Source of the DNA: Kitasatospora herbaricolor
Lineage (GTDB): Bacteria; Actinomycetota; Actinomycetes; Streptomycetales; Streptomycetaceae
NCBI RefSeq assembly: GCF_030813695.1
Contig: NZ_JAUSVA010000002.1
Coordinates: 3,472,001 to 3,536,000, forward strand
Direction: 5' to 3'
Length of the DNA stretch: 64,000 nt
The translations under genes and the position numbers were made by a program. The notes beneath the pieces are model-generated. The model did not search any database and was not told the DNA's origin. It saw only the letters and a list, made by a program, of their open reading frames with translations. This document shows positions 24,898 to 33,121 of this stretch, one piece after another (positions within the stretch are counted from its first letter, which is position 1; every line of letters begins with the position of its first letter).

Positions 24898-26469
24898 TCA
24901 GCGCTGGAACAGGGTGCTGCGGGTGCGGCGGCGGCTGGCCCGGGCCGGGGTCCCGTCGGGGCGGGCCTGCAGGCGCAGTCGGATCTCGGCGCCGCCGAGG
25001 ACGGCGGAACGGCCCAGCGCCAGGTCGCCACCGGTGGCCTCGGCGAGCTTGCGGACGATGTCGAGCCCGAGGCCGGTGGAGCCGTCGCCGCCGTGGCCCT
25101 GGCCGCGTTGCAGGGCGGCGTCGGGGTCGCTGAAGCCGGGGCCGGCGTCGCCGACCAGGACGATCACCGAGCTGTCGGTGGCCAGCACGTCGACCGAGAA
25201 GGCGGTGCCGACGACGGTGTGCCGGAAGACGTTGCCGAGCAGCGCGTCGACGGAGGCCGCCAGGTCGCCGCGCTGGACGGGCACGGGGGTGGGCCGTTCG
25301 GCGCCGGCCAACTGCCAGCGGCGGCCCTCGTCCTCGGCGAGGGCCGACCAGAAGCCGACCCGCTCGCGGATCACCTCGGCGGCGTCGCAGCCGACCGTGA
25401 CGGCGGGCGCGTCCTCGGGGGCCCGGCGGGCCGAACGGATGATCTGGTCGACCTCGCGCTCCAGTTGGGAGACGGCGTGCCGGGTGGCGTCGGCGGCGTC
25501 GCCCTCGCCGAGCGAGGCGGCGTTCAGCCGCAGCACGGTCAGCGGGGTGCGCAGCCGGTGCGACAGGTCGGCGGCCAACTCCCGTTCGGCGGCGAGCAGG
25601 TGGACGACGCGGTCGGCCATGGAGTTGAACGCGTGGGCGGCCTCGCGCAGTTCCTCGGGGCTGCCGTCGGCCTGCTTGCCGTCCAGCGGGACCCGGACGG
25701 CGAGGTTGCCACCGCCGAGGGAGCGGGCGGCGGCGGCGAGCGAGCGGGCCGAGGCGACGATCCGGGCGCCCATCCGGTCGGCCACCAGGACGGAGATCGC
25801 GACCAGCGCCAGGGCGACGACGGAGAGCACCAGCCAGGCGGTGGAGACGCCGCGGGTGAGATCGCCGTCGTCGACGTAGACCTCGACCACCGCGACCCGG
25901 GAGGTGTCGACGGCGACGGGCTGGAGCAGGGCGTAGCCGCCGGGGACGGGGACGGTGTACGAGCGGCCCTGGCTGGCGGCGGTGGCGACGTCCGCGTCCA
26001 GGCTGCGGACGGCGCCGATGCTGGACCCGAGGGCGACGGTGCCGGTCGAGGCGCCCCAGTCGGCCCCCTTGCGGGTGGCGCCGGGGGCCGGGGTGGGGGC
26101 CGGGCCGGAGCTGCCGGCGGTGGCGCCGGCGGCCACGCCGGTGCCCGCGACGGCGGGCAGGTGGACGGCCATCCGGCCCTGGGCGCCGGCGTCGGTGCTG
26201 GCGACGGCGCGGGAGATGGCGTCCTGGTCGGTGGTGATGGCCAGGGCGGGGCCGAGCGCCGCGGCCTGCCGTTCGGCGGCGATGAAGGCGCGGTCGCGGG
26301 CGGTCTGCTGGACCATCAGGCCGAGCGGGATCAGGAAGGCCAGCGCGACCATGGTGGTGCCGGCGACGGCGGCCTTGATCAGCGCCCAGCGCAGCGAGTG
26401 CCCGGCCGGCGGCCTGTCCGACGCCCCTCGGGGTCCCGGCGCCCCGCGCCCGCCCGCTGCCCGCCTCAC
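24898..26469 (-). CDS. Sensor histidine kinase
   Basis: 523 residues. A transmembrane helix (~30-55), an extracellular sensor region (~56-205) with a Pro/Ala/Gly-rich insert, a second transmembrane helix (~208-232) and HAMP are followed by the HisKA domain with phosphoacceptor His304 in DLSHRLRTPL. The HATPase_c domain has the N box DALLGNVFRHT, G1 box VGDAGPGF and G2 box STGLGLDIV. The GTG start overlaps the response regulator stop by 4 nt (GTGA), so the two are co-translated. The signal is unknown. A plus-strand secreted or anchored protein starts beyond the regulator and may belong to the same system. Confidence 0.93.
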   Translation of the reverse strand: MRRAAGGRGAPGPRGASDRPPAGHSLRWALIKAAVAGTTMVALAFLIPLGLMVQQTARDRAFIAAERQAAALGPALAITTDQDAISRAVASTDAGAQGRMAVHLPAVAGTGVAAGATAGSSGPAPTPAPGATRKGADWGASTGTVALGSSIGAVRSLDADVATAASQGRSYTVPVPGGYALLQPVAVDTSRVAVVEVYVDDGDLTRGVSTAWLVLSVVALALVAISVLVADRMGARIVASARSLAAAARSLGGGNLAVRVPLDGKQADGSPEELREAAHAFNSMADRVVHLLAAERELAADLSHRLRTPLTVLRLNAASLGEGDAADATRHAVSQLEREVDQIIRSARRAPEDAPAVTVGCDAAEVIRERVGFWSALAEDEGRRWQLAGAERPTPVPVQRGDLAASVDALLGNVFRHTVVGTAFSVDVLATDSSVIVLVGDAGPGFSDPDAALQRGQGHGGDGSTGLGLDIVRKLAEATGGDLALGRSAVLGGAEIRLRLQARPDGTPARASRRRTRSTLFQR

Positions 26470-27185
26470 CTCCGGTGCTCCGGGGAGGTCGGCCCGGGGG
26501 CCTGCCCGGCGGCCTCCAGCCGGACGCCGACCCCGCGCACGGTGTGCAGGTAGCGGGGGTTGGAGGCGGTCTCGCCGAGCTTGCGGCGCAGCCAGGAGAG
26601 GTGGACGTCGATGGTCTGGTCGCCGCCGTAGGTCTGCCGCCAGACCTCGGCGAGGATCTCCTTGCGCGGGACGACGACCCCGGGGCGGGCCGCGAGGAAG
26701 GCCAGCAGGTCGAACTCACGCCGGGTCAGGTCGAGCTGGCGCCCGTCCAGGGCGGCCTCGCGGCGCTGCAGGTCGATGGCGAGGCCGCCGACCCGCAGGA
26801 TCTTGGCGGCGGGGGCGGTGCCGCCGCCGAGCCGGCGCAGCACGGCGGCCATCCGGGCGGAGAGGTGCTCGCCGGAGAAGGGCTTGACCAGGTAGTCGTC
26901 GGCACCGTCGTTGAGCAGCCGGACGATCTCGGCCTCGTCGTCCCGGGCGGTGGAGATGATCACCGGGACGTTGGTGAGGCCGCGGATCATCTTGAGCGCC
27001 TCGCTGCCGTCCAGGTCGGGCAGCCCGAGGTCCAGGATCACCAGGTCGCAGCCGACCTGGGCGACCTCGCGCAGGGCCTCAAGAGCGGTGCCCACGCTGC
27101 GGACCGCGTGCCCCGAGTCGGTCAGGTGCCGGATGAGGGCGGAGCGTACAAAGGGGTCGTCCTCGACCACGAGCACTGTTGCCAT
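26466..27185 (-). CDS. OmpR/PhoB-family response regulator
   Basis: 239 residues. The receiver domain (1-118) has the acidic pair VVEDD, phosphoacceptor Asp52 (LVILDLGLPDLDG), a switch Thr/Ser in ISTARDD and Lys in YLVKPF. The C-terminal winged helix (~135-228) has DLTRREFDLLAFLA and DVHLSWLRRKLGE ... VRGVGVRLE. It binds DNA as a phosphorylated dimer and controls transcription. Start ATG at 27185. It is the first gene of the two-component operon. The 200 bp to the divergent gene at 27389 must contain both promoters. Confidence 0.95.
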   Translation of the reverse strand: MATVLVVEDDPFVRSALIRHLTDSGHAVRSVGTALEALREVAQVGCDLVILDLGLPDLDGSEALKMIRGLTNVPVIISTARDDEAEIVRLLNDGADDYLVKPFSGEHLSARMAAVLRRLGGGTAPAAKILRVGGLAIDLQRREAALDGRQLDLTRREFDLLAFLAARPGVVVPRKEILAEVWRQTYGGDQTIDVHLSWLRRKLGETASNPRYLHTVRGVGVRLEAAGQAPGPTSPEHRR

Positions 27186-27388
27186 GGGCCAGCACGGTAC
27201 GCCATCCAGGTCAGGTGGTCTGTACCTCGGGGTGGGGTTGGCGACGGAGTCCGGGGCGGCGGGTCCGGTCTGCCTCGGACGGATGTCGGCTGGATCCCGA
27301 TCGGGTCCGGGTGGTTTGTGCAAGTTCCCTTCCGAAGGCCAGGGGTGCTGAGCTGGTGCTCGTCCCGATACGGCAGGATGAGCGGGCG

Positions 27389-27934
27389 ATGCGGAACGGA
27401 CTGGTTCAACTCGGCGCCTGGGCGGCGGCCACCGGCGCGGCGGTGGCGCTGTCCTGGCTCGGCGTGCACGCGGTGCTGACCGGCGCCGCCTTCGAGCAGC
27501 CGACCGCCCTGCCGCTGCCCTCCCCCGCCGCCAAGGACGTGGCGGAGTCGGAGTCGGCCACGCGCCCGCCCTCGGCCTCCCGGGTGGAGTCCACCCCGGA
27601 GGCCGCGCTCGGCACGGCGACCCAGCGGGCCGCCGCCCCGAGCACGCCGCCCCCCTCACCGCCCCCGGCGCCGGCCCCGAGCACCGCGCCGGCCGCCCGC
27701 AAGACCGCCGCGACCTCGGTGCGCAGTTTCCTGGTGCCGGGCGGCCGGGTGGCACTGGACCTGCGGCCGACCAGTGCGGAACTGGTCTCCGCGACGCCCG
27801 ATCCGGGCTGGCAGATGCAGGTCTGGCACGGCGACCAGTGGATGCGGATCGACTTCTCCAAGGGCGGCGACGCCAACTCGGTCTTCGTGACCTGGAACGG
27901 GCACGAGCCGGACGTCCAGACCGTGGTGCGCTGA
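27389..27934 (+). CDS. Putative secreted/membrane-anchored protein next to two-component system
   Basis: 181 residues, not assigned to a named family. The N-terminus (MRNGLVQLGAWAAATGAAVALSWLGVHAVL) is an uncleaved signal anchor or signal peptide. Residues ~50-110 are a Pro/Ala/Ser linker. The C-terminal ~70 residues (RSFLVPGGRVALDLRPTSAELVSATPDPGWQMQVWHGDQWMRIDFSKGG ... VFVTWNGHEPDVQTV) look like a small beta-rich extracytoplasmic domain. ATG at 27389 after AGGATGAG. It diverges from the response regulator, so it may be a target or accessory sensor; this is inference. Confidence 0.72.
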   Translation: MRNGLVQLGAWAAATGAAVALSWLGVHAVLTGAAFEQPTALPLPSPAAKDVAESESATRPPSASRVESTPEAALGTATQRAAAPSTPPPSPPPAPAPSTAPAARKTAATSVRSFLVPGGRVALDLRPTSAELVSATPDPGWQMQVWHGDQWMRIDFSKGGDANSVFVTWNGHEPDVQTVVR

Positions 27935-27947
27935 TCCGTCGCTACGG

Positions 27948-28646
27948 TCAACCGGTCCCGCCCGTGGCCGTTCTGACGGTCGGTCCGGTCGTCGGGGCGA
28001 CGAACCCGGGCAGGTAGGGCCCGGCGTACCGGGAGCGGTCGACCAGGGTGTGCCGGATGCCGCCGGGCGCGCCGATGACGGCGAGCAGCACCGTGCCGTG
28101 GCGGTCCCGCGCCTCGTACGGCTCGGCGTACGAGCGGGCGCCGCGGTCGACCGCGAAGTCGTAGGCGTAGTGGACGTCGGGCACGGCGACGGAGAGGTCG
28201 ACCACGCCCTCGCCGTGGGTGGCGAGGTGGGCGGCCAGGGTGCGGCCGCGTTCGCCGATCACCTGGACGACGGAGGTCAGCACGAATCTGCTGCCGGGGC
28301 CCTGCAGCACGTAGGAGACGGTCTCCGGCTCGCCGGTGTCCGGCCCGGCGTAGGCGGTACAGCTGAGGCCGAGCAGGTCGAGGTAGCGCCGGGCGGCGCG
28401 TTCGGCGTCCCGGACCACGAAGACCACCGCGTCGGTGCGGCCGCCCGGCAGCGGCCCGCCGTCGTCGTCCGCCGGGGCCGCCGCGGGGCCGTGCTCGGGG
28501 TGTCCCCCCGGGCGGGTACGGGGCCCGGTGTCCGGACCGAGGTCGCGGGCCGGGTCGTACCCGGCCCCTCGGCCGGTTCCCCGGTCGGTTCGGGTACGGG
28601 TGGGGAAGGTGTGCACGGTGGCCTGTTCGGCGGCGGTTTCGGTCAT
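27948..28646 (-). CDS. Half-length HPPD-like VOC protein lacking the catalytic domain
   Basis: 232 residues. Residues ~70-222 match the N-terminal VOC domain of 4-hydroxyphenylpyruvate dioxygenase (DAVVFVVRDAERAARRYLDLLG, SYVLQGPGSRFVLTSVV, HGEGVVDLSVAVPD, HTLVDRSRYAGPYLPGFVA). The C-terminal VOC domain, which carries all three iron ligands in HPPD, is absent: the frame ends 15 residues later and the next gene's stop is 13 bp beyond. A long disordered N-terminal insert (~10-68) is also atypical. The gene is divergent from an Lrp regulator, the usual neighbour of hpd as I recall. It probably is not a dioxygenase; it may be a remnant or a ligand-binding protein. ATG at 28646 with GGGAGGG. Confidence 0.78.
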   Translation of the reverse strand: MTETAAEQATVHTFPTRTRTDRGTGRGAGYDPARDLGPDTGPRTRPGGHPEHGPAAAPADDDGGPLPGGRTDAVVFVVRDAERAARRYLDLLGLSCTAYAGPDTGEPETVSYVLQGPGSRFVLTSVVQVIGERGRTLAAHLATHGEGVVDLSVAVPDVHYAYDFAVDRGARSYAEPYEARDRHGTVLLAVIGAPGGIRHTLVDRSRYAGPYLPGFVAPTTGPTVRTATGGTG

Positions 28647-28843
28647 GACGAGCCCTCCCGGTGGGCGTGCGGACCAGTACGCGCCCCGCCGGGCGGTGGG
28701 GGCCGGCCCACGGGGTGTCGCTGGAGGGTGGCGCCCCGCACACCGATGCGCAACTGTTCCGATTCCTCCTGGGCAAGGTGCGCTGCCGGGCCGGAGAATT
28801 GGCGGCACCGTTGTACAGAATGCCCATCCGGACGGAGCCCGCG

Positions 28844-29431
28844 ATGCCTCCCGCCAACTCCCCCAGTTCTCCCGGGTCCCCGGGTGTCCCCGGCGCTCCC
28901 GCGGCCGCCGGCGCCCCGCTGGCGGCCGGCCCGGCGGCCGCCCGGCCGGCCGGGTCGGCGAACGACGCGATCGACGCCCTGGACGGCAAGTTGATCAGGC
29001 TGCTGGCCGAGGAGCCGCGGATCGGGGTGCTGGAGTGCTCGCGCCGGCTGCAGGTCGCCCGTGGCACGGTGCAGGCCAGGCTGGACCGGCTGCAGGCCAA
29101 GGGGGTGATCGGCGGATTCGGCCCGGAGGTCGACCCGGCGGCGCTCGGCTACCCCGTCACGGCCTTCGCCACCCTGGAGATCTCGCAGGGCCAGGGCGCC
29201 GACGTGCGCGCCCACCTGTCGGCCGTCCCAGAGGTCCTGGAGCTGCACACCATCACCGGCCACGGGGACATGATGGTGCGGATCGTGGCCCGTTCGAACG
29301 CCGATCTGCAGCGGGTGATCGACCGGGTGGTGGGCTTCGACGGGATCGTCCGCTCCTCCACCGCCATCGCCCTGGAGAACCCCGTGCCGTACCGGATCCT
29401 GCCGCTGGTGGACCAGGCCGCGGCGGAGTGA
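28844..29431 (+). CDS. Lrp/AsnC family transcriptional regulator
   Basis: 195 residues. After a ~45-residue Pro/Ala-rich N-terminus, the AsnC-type helix-turn-helix (IDALDGKLIRLLAEEPRIGVLECSRRLQVARGTVQARLDRLQAKGVI) is followed by the RAM ligand-binding/oligomerisation domain (AFATLEISQGQGADVRAHLSAVPEVLELHTITGHGDMMVRIVARSNADLQRVIDRVVGFDGI). It probably senses an amino acid or aromatic metabolite. ATG at 28844 follows GGAG; an ATG at 28820 is the alternative. It diverges from the HPPD-like gene, with about 200 bp between, so it is the likely regulator of that gene. Confidence 0.92.
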   Translation: MPPANSPSSPGSPGVPGAPAAAGAPLAAGPAAARPAGSANDAIDALDGKLIRLLAEEPRIGVLECSRRLQVARGTVQARLDRLQAKGVIGGFGPEVDPAALGYPVTAFATLEISQGQGADVRAHLSAVPEVLELHTITGHGDMMVRIVARSNADLQRVIDRVVGFDGIVRSSTAIALENPVPYRILPLVDQAAAE

Positions 29432-29630
29432 GGGCGACTCAGAGCCCCTGAGGAGGGCCGGGGCTGACGGCCCGGCGGCGGTTCGCCGACTCCGGCCACG
29501 ACCCGCCGCGAATGAAGGCATATGCCAGCGGCCCGTGCAGCAATGATCCGTGCATGAACGTTCCGTCATCTCCGCGCACCGTCCCGACGCCCCCTCCCAC
29601 CGGCCCGAGGGCCGCCCGGGAGGCCGACCG

Positions 29631-30410
29631 ATGAGCGCCACCAGGACGCCCCCGGCCGACGCCGACGCGGCACCGACGCTGATCGCCTCCGCCCGGCGGG
29701 CCCTGCGACTGCTGGAGGCCGCCGCCCGCTACCCGAAGGGTGCCACCGCCAAGCAACTGGCCCGGGACACCGGGCTCGCCCTCGGCACCGCGTACCACCT
29801 GCTGCGGACCCTCGTGCACGACCGCTACCTGGAACGCCTGGACGGTCACTACCTGACCGGCCCGGCGGTCTCGGGGCTCACCGGCCGGGAGAGCCCGGTG
29901 GCGGGCCGGGAGCGGCTCGACCGGCTGCTCACCCTGCTGTCGGACGAACTGTCCGCGGCCGTCTACTTCGCCTGGTACCGGCAGGGCGAGGTGGACCTGG
30001 TCGCCTCGGTTCCGGCGCCCGGCGCCCCGGTGGTCGACCACCGCAACTTCCGCGCGGGCGCGCACGCCCACTCGGCCGGCAAGACCTTGCTCGCCCTGAT
30101 GTCCGCCGAGGAGCGCCGCTCGCACCTGGCCCGCTACCCCATGGTCGCGCTGACCCCGTACACCCTGCGGGAACCCGCCCATCTGCCGCTGCTGCCCCGC
30201 CAGGGCCCGCAGCGGGCCGCCCCGATCACCCAGTACCAGGAGTACGCGCTCGGCACCGCCGGAGCGGCCGTGCCGATCGTCGCCGGGAACGGCATCGCCG
30301 CCGTGTCGGTGTCCCTCCCGATGGCCCAGGCGCACCGCTTAGCCGCCATCGCCGCGCAGCTCCGCACCCGCTTGAGCGACGACTTCGTCGCGGTGGCCTT
30401 CGGCCTCTGA
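29631..30410 (+). CDS. IclR family transcriptional regulator
   Basis: 259 residues. The N-terminal winged helix (ASARRALRLLEAAARYPKGATAKQLARDTGLALGTAYHLLRTLVHDRYLERLDGHYL) precedes the IclR effector domain (FAWYRQGEVDLVASVPAPGAPVVDH, HAHSAGKTLLALMSAEERRSHL, AAVPIVAGNGIAAVSVSLP). The ATG at 29631 lies behind GGGAGG. No catabolic operon adjoins it, so the regulon is unknown; the Lrp gene upstream on the same strand is separated by about 200 bp. It converges with the Lon-like protease gene. Confidence 0.9.
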   Translation: MSATRTPPADADAAPTLIASARRALRLLEAAARYPKGATAKQLARDTGLALGTAYHLLRTLVHDRYLERLDGHYLTGPAVSGLTGRESPVAGRERLDRLLTLLSDELSAAVYFAWYRQGEVDLVASVPAPGAPVVDHRNFRAGAHAHSAGKTLLALMSAEERRSHLARYPMVALTPYTLREPAHLPLLPRQGPQRAAPITQYQEYALGTAGAAVPIVAGNGIAAVSVSLPMAQAHRLAAIAAQLRTRLSDDFVAVAFGL

Positions 30411-30537
30411 CACCCGGCCCCCACCGGCCGGGCGAACGGGGATGCGCCCGGCCCCTACCGTCGGCGGCCGACGGATCAAGGGCGAACCGGAGCCCCGGCG
30501 CCGTGGGCACGGCCCGGTGCGCCGGTGGCGCGACGCC

Positions 30538-31356
30538 TCAGCAGCTCGGCACGTCCCCGCCGTCCCGCAGCGCCTTGAGCGCCGAGACCGACTCGGCGAG
30601 CGTGGAGACCGGCACCAGCCGGAGCCCCTCGGGGGTGTTCACCTTGGCGTCCGAGCACTCGCCCTTGGGGACCAGGAACACCGTGGCACCGTCCCGCGCC
30701 GCCGCCTGGGTCTTCAGCGGCACGCCGCCGACCGCACCCACGTTGCCCGCGTCGTCGATGGTGCCGGTGCCGGCGATGGTCCGGCCCGCGGTGAGGCCGC
30801 CGCCGACGCCGCCGAGCTTGTCGACGATGCCGAGGGCGAGCATCTGCCCGGCGCTGGGGCCCCCGATGTCGCCCAGGTCGATGCTGACCTTCACCTGGGC
30901 CGGCGAGAGGTGGAGGTAGTCCAGCGCCGCGACCGTGGCGCTGTCCTGCGACTCGGTCATCTGCTGCGCGTTGACCTGCTCGGACTTCACCGGGTCGGAC
31001 TTGGGGTAGACGGAGTCGGTCGGCCGGACCGCTTCGTCCGGGTCCGCCCAGGCCTGCAGCGCCCGCCAGAGGCTGGTCCGCTCGTCCTGGTTGGTGGCCG
31101 AGATGGTGACCATCCGCAGCTGTCCGTCGGTCGGGCGCACCGGCGCACCGGTGATGGTGATCACCGGCCGCCCCTGGTAGTCGCCCAGGGTGTCGGCCGT
31201 GACGCCGGGCATGGTCAGCGTGTACGGCAGCGGCACGAAGGCCGCCACGCCGAACAGGGCGGCGACGAGCACGCCGCACAGCGTCAGCGCGCGCGTCCGC
31301 GGGGCGGTCAGGGCGGGGGGCAGCTTCTGGTCGGGCACAGAGGCATCCAAACACAC
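30538..31356 (-). CDS. Membrane-anchored Lon-domain (S16, YlbL-like) protease without PDZ
   Basis: 272 residues. One N-terminal transmembrane helix (~22-43) is followed by an extracytoplasmic region and a Lon proteolytic domain with the catalytic dyad Ser168 (DIGGPSAGQMLALGI) and Lys215 (GGVPLKTQAAA). YlbL proteins normally carry a PDZ domain between helix and protease domain (total ~350 residues); here that segment is missing and residues 85-145 show no PDZ signature. The GTG at 31356 is assumed; another GTG a few codons later is possible. Substrate unknown. Confidence 0.85.
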   Translation of the reverse strand: MCLDASVPDQKLPPALTAPRTRALTLCGVLVAALFGVAAFVPLPYTLTMPGVTADTLGDYQGRPVITITGAPVRPTDGQLRMVTISATNQDERTSLWRALQAWADPDEAVRPTDSVYPKSDPVKSEQVNAQQMTESQDSATVAALDYLHLSPAQVKVSIDLGDIGGPSAGQMLALGIVDKLGGVGGGLTAGRTIAGTGTIDDAGNVGAVGGVPLKTQAAARDGATVFLVPKGECSDAKVNTPEGLRLVPVSTLAESVSALKALRDGGDVPSC

Positions 31357-31417
31357 CGGGGGCGCCCGGCGGGTCCGGGCACGAGGTCCCGGCTGCGCCG
31401 GTCCTCGGCGCCGGCCG

Positions 31418-32068
31418 TCAGCGCAGCGCGTCGGCGACCTCGGTGGCGGCCTCGACCACCCGGGGGCCCACCCGCTCGGGGACGAGCCCGTTGAGCATCA
31501 CCACGCCGACGCTGCCCTCGATGCCGCTCAGCCCGACCAGCGCGGCGGCGGCACCGCTGGCGCCGGACTGCTCCTCCGCACGGGTGATCACGAAGCCGTC
31601 CTCGGGCCGGCGCTGACCGGGGAAGCCCCGCGCCTCCAGGATCGCCCGGCCGGCCGCGCTCTCGCTCAGCGGGTGGCGCAGGCCGGTCCGGTAGGCGACG
31701 TGGAAGTCCGTCCAGCTGGGTTCGACCACGGCGACGGCGAGCGCCTCGTTGCCGTCCACCAGGGTCAGGTGGGCGGTGGCGCCGAGGTCCTCGGCGAGGC
31801 TGCGCAGGGCGGGCAGGGCGGCCTCGCGCAGCAGCGGGTGGACCCGGTGGGCGAGCCGAAGGACACCGAGGCCGACCCGGGCCCGGCCGCCGATGTCGCG
31901 GCGGACCAGCCCGTGCTGCTCCAGGGTGGCGAGCAGCCGGTAGACGACGGTGCGGTTGACCGCGAGGCGGGCCGCCAGCTCGGTGACGGTCAGCCCGCGC
32001 TCCGAGTCGGCGAGCAGTTTGAGGACCCGTACTCCGCGGTCCAGGGTTTGGGAGGTCTCGGCAGTCAC
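31418..32068 (-). CDS. IclR family transcriptional regulator
   Basis: About 216 residues. The winged helix (TSQTLDRGVRVLKLLADSERGLTVTELAARLAVNRTVVYRLLATLEQHGLV) and the IclR effector domain (AHLTLVDGNEALAVAVVEPSWTDFHVAYRTGLRHPLSESAAGRAILEARG) are clear. GTG at 32068 is preferred because AAAGGA is then 9 nt upstream; the ATG at 32077 is too close to it. The upstream gap contains a spaced inverted repeat (32231-32269) that could be its operator. Targets are unknown. Confidence 0.9.
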   Translation of the reverse strand: MTAETSQTLDRGVRVLKLLADSERGLTVTELAARLAVNRTVVYRLLATLEQHGLVRRDIGGRARVGLGVLRLAHRVHPLLREAALPALRSLAEDLGATAHLTLVDGNEALAVAVVEPSWTDFHVAYRTGLRHPLSESAAGRAILEARGFPGQRRPEDGFVITRAEEQSGASGAAAALVGLSGIEGSVGVVMLNGLVPERVGPRVVEAATEVADALR

Positions 32069-32416
32069 GACGCGCATTCCTTTCCGCGGCGGTCACCGGA
32101 GCGGCGGGGCCGTCCGGGTGGGGGTGTCGCGCGCAGGTTGGGTGGGCCGCGCCAGGGCACGCCGTTGCCGTCGTCGTTGACGGGCGTGCGGCCCTGCGGG
32201 GGTGCCCCGCTCGCGGGGGATTGCCTGGCGAGTGAGCGTGGGGGAAAGGTAGTGAAGGAGATGCTCACTGGGGAAGTGCTTGTCCAAAATTCGGTCATGA
32301 TCGTTTTGATTCGATCCGACATAACCGGACAAAAGCGTCTAATTCACAGCGGTTCCCTGGGCACCAGTTCGATCACAGTCCGGACTTCGGACACCCCGCC
32401 GGTCGGAATGCCGGTT
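32069..32416. other. Intergenic region upstream of the IclR gene
   Basis: About 350 bp containing a relatively AT-rich core (32275-32345) unusual for this genome and a 7-bp inverted repeat AGTGAGC ... GCTCACT (32231-32237 and 32263-32269, centres 32 bp apart, about three helical turns). It probably holds the IclR gene promoter and operator. No coding region is supported. Confidence 0.45.
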
Positions 32417-32881
32417 TCAGAGCAGATTGCGGGCGATCGTCCAGAGCGCGGCCGCCCCGAGGACCGCGACCGTCCCCCGGCGCCCCAGCACCGGGCGCCA
32501 GTTCCGCCCGGCCAGGCCGTGCCGCAGCCAGGTGAGGTACAGCGCGGCCACCGCCGGGAGCGCCAGCAGCAGCGCCGCGTTGTCGTGCCAGGCGGCCGCG
32601 AGATCGCCGTGCAGCAGGTCGAAGGCCATCCGGGTGCCGCCGCAGCCCGGGCACCGCAGGCCGGTGAGCCGGTACCAGGGGCAGAACGGCAGGAACTGCC
32701 CCGGCAGGTGCGGGTCGCGCGACCAGAGGTAGGCCGCCCCGGCGACGCCGGCGGCGGCCAGCCCGAGCGGCGCGGCCGCGGCGCGCAGCCGGACGGCCGC
32801 GGGAACGGCGAAGCCTCCGCCCCGGGCAGCCTCACCGGGGCGGAGGGATCGCGGCTCGCGCGCGGGGCGCGAAGAGCGCAT
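32417..32881 (-). CDS. DUF2752 membrane protein
   Basis: 154 residues. It carries the DUF2752 signature CPWYRLTGLRCPGCGGTRMAFDLLHGD (two Cys pairs near residues 67-80), flanked by transmembrane helices (~33-52, ~97-118, ~135-150). Function is unknown in the family; the Cys motif suggests a metal or disulfide. It starts at the ATG at 32881, only 3 nt after the stop of the TM2 gene, so the two are translationally coupled. This TM2-DUF2752 pairing is common in streptomycetes as I recall, suggesting a joint membrane role. Confidence 0.88.
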   Translation of the reverse strand: MRSSRPAREPRSLRPGEAARGGGFAVPAAVRLRAAAAPLGLAAAGVAGAAYLWSRDPHLPGQFLPFCPWYRLTGLRCPGCGGTRMAFDLLHGDLAAAWHDNAALLLALPAVAALYLTWLRHGLAGRNWRPVLGRRGTVAVLGAAALWTIARNLL

Positions 32882-32884
32882 GGC

Positions 32885-33121
32885 TCAGCTCTTCAGCAGA
32901 CGGCCCTGGGCGTCGGTGCGGTCGTTGCTGGTGAGGAAGAGGATGCCGTCGATCAGGGCCCACACGCCCAGGCCGCCGCAGGTGAGGAGCTGGGCGATGG
33001 CGATGCCGGTGTGACCGGTGTACCAGCGGCCGGCGCCGAAGCCGCCGAGGAAGATCTGCAGGACGCCCGCGACGACCTTGGACTTGTCGGACTGCTGGGC
33101 GTTGTTCTGGGGGTACGACAC
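32885..33121 (-). CDS. TM2 domain protein
   Basis: 78 residues: a short polar N-terminus (VSYPQNNAQQSDKSK), then the TM2 domain, two transmembrane helices joined by a turn (VVAGVLQIFLGGFGAGRWYTGHTGIAIAQLLTCGGLGVWALIDGILFLTS). Role unknown. The GTG at 33121 is chosen since AAGGAG lies 10 nt upstream; an upstream in-frame ATG would add a region without domain character. It is the first gene of a coupled pair with the DUF2752 gene. Confidence 0.85.
   Translation of the reverse strand: MSYPQNNAQQSDKSKVVAGVLQIFLGGFGAGRWYTGHTGIAIAQLLTCGGLGVWALIDGILFLTSNDRTDAQGRLLKS

Noticed and set aside
32065..32322. 85-codon minus-strand ORF upstream of the IclR gene
   Set aside because: It would overlap the promoter region, has no Shine-Dalgarno and no recognisable domain.
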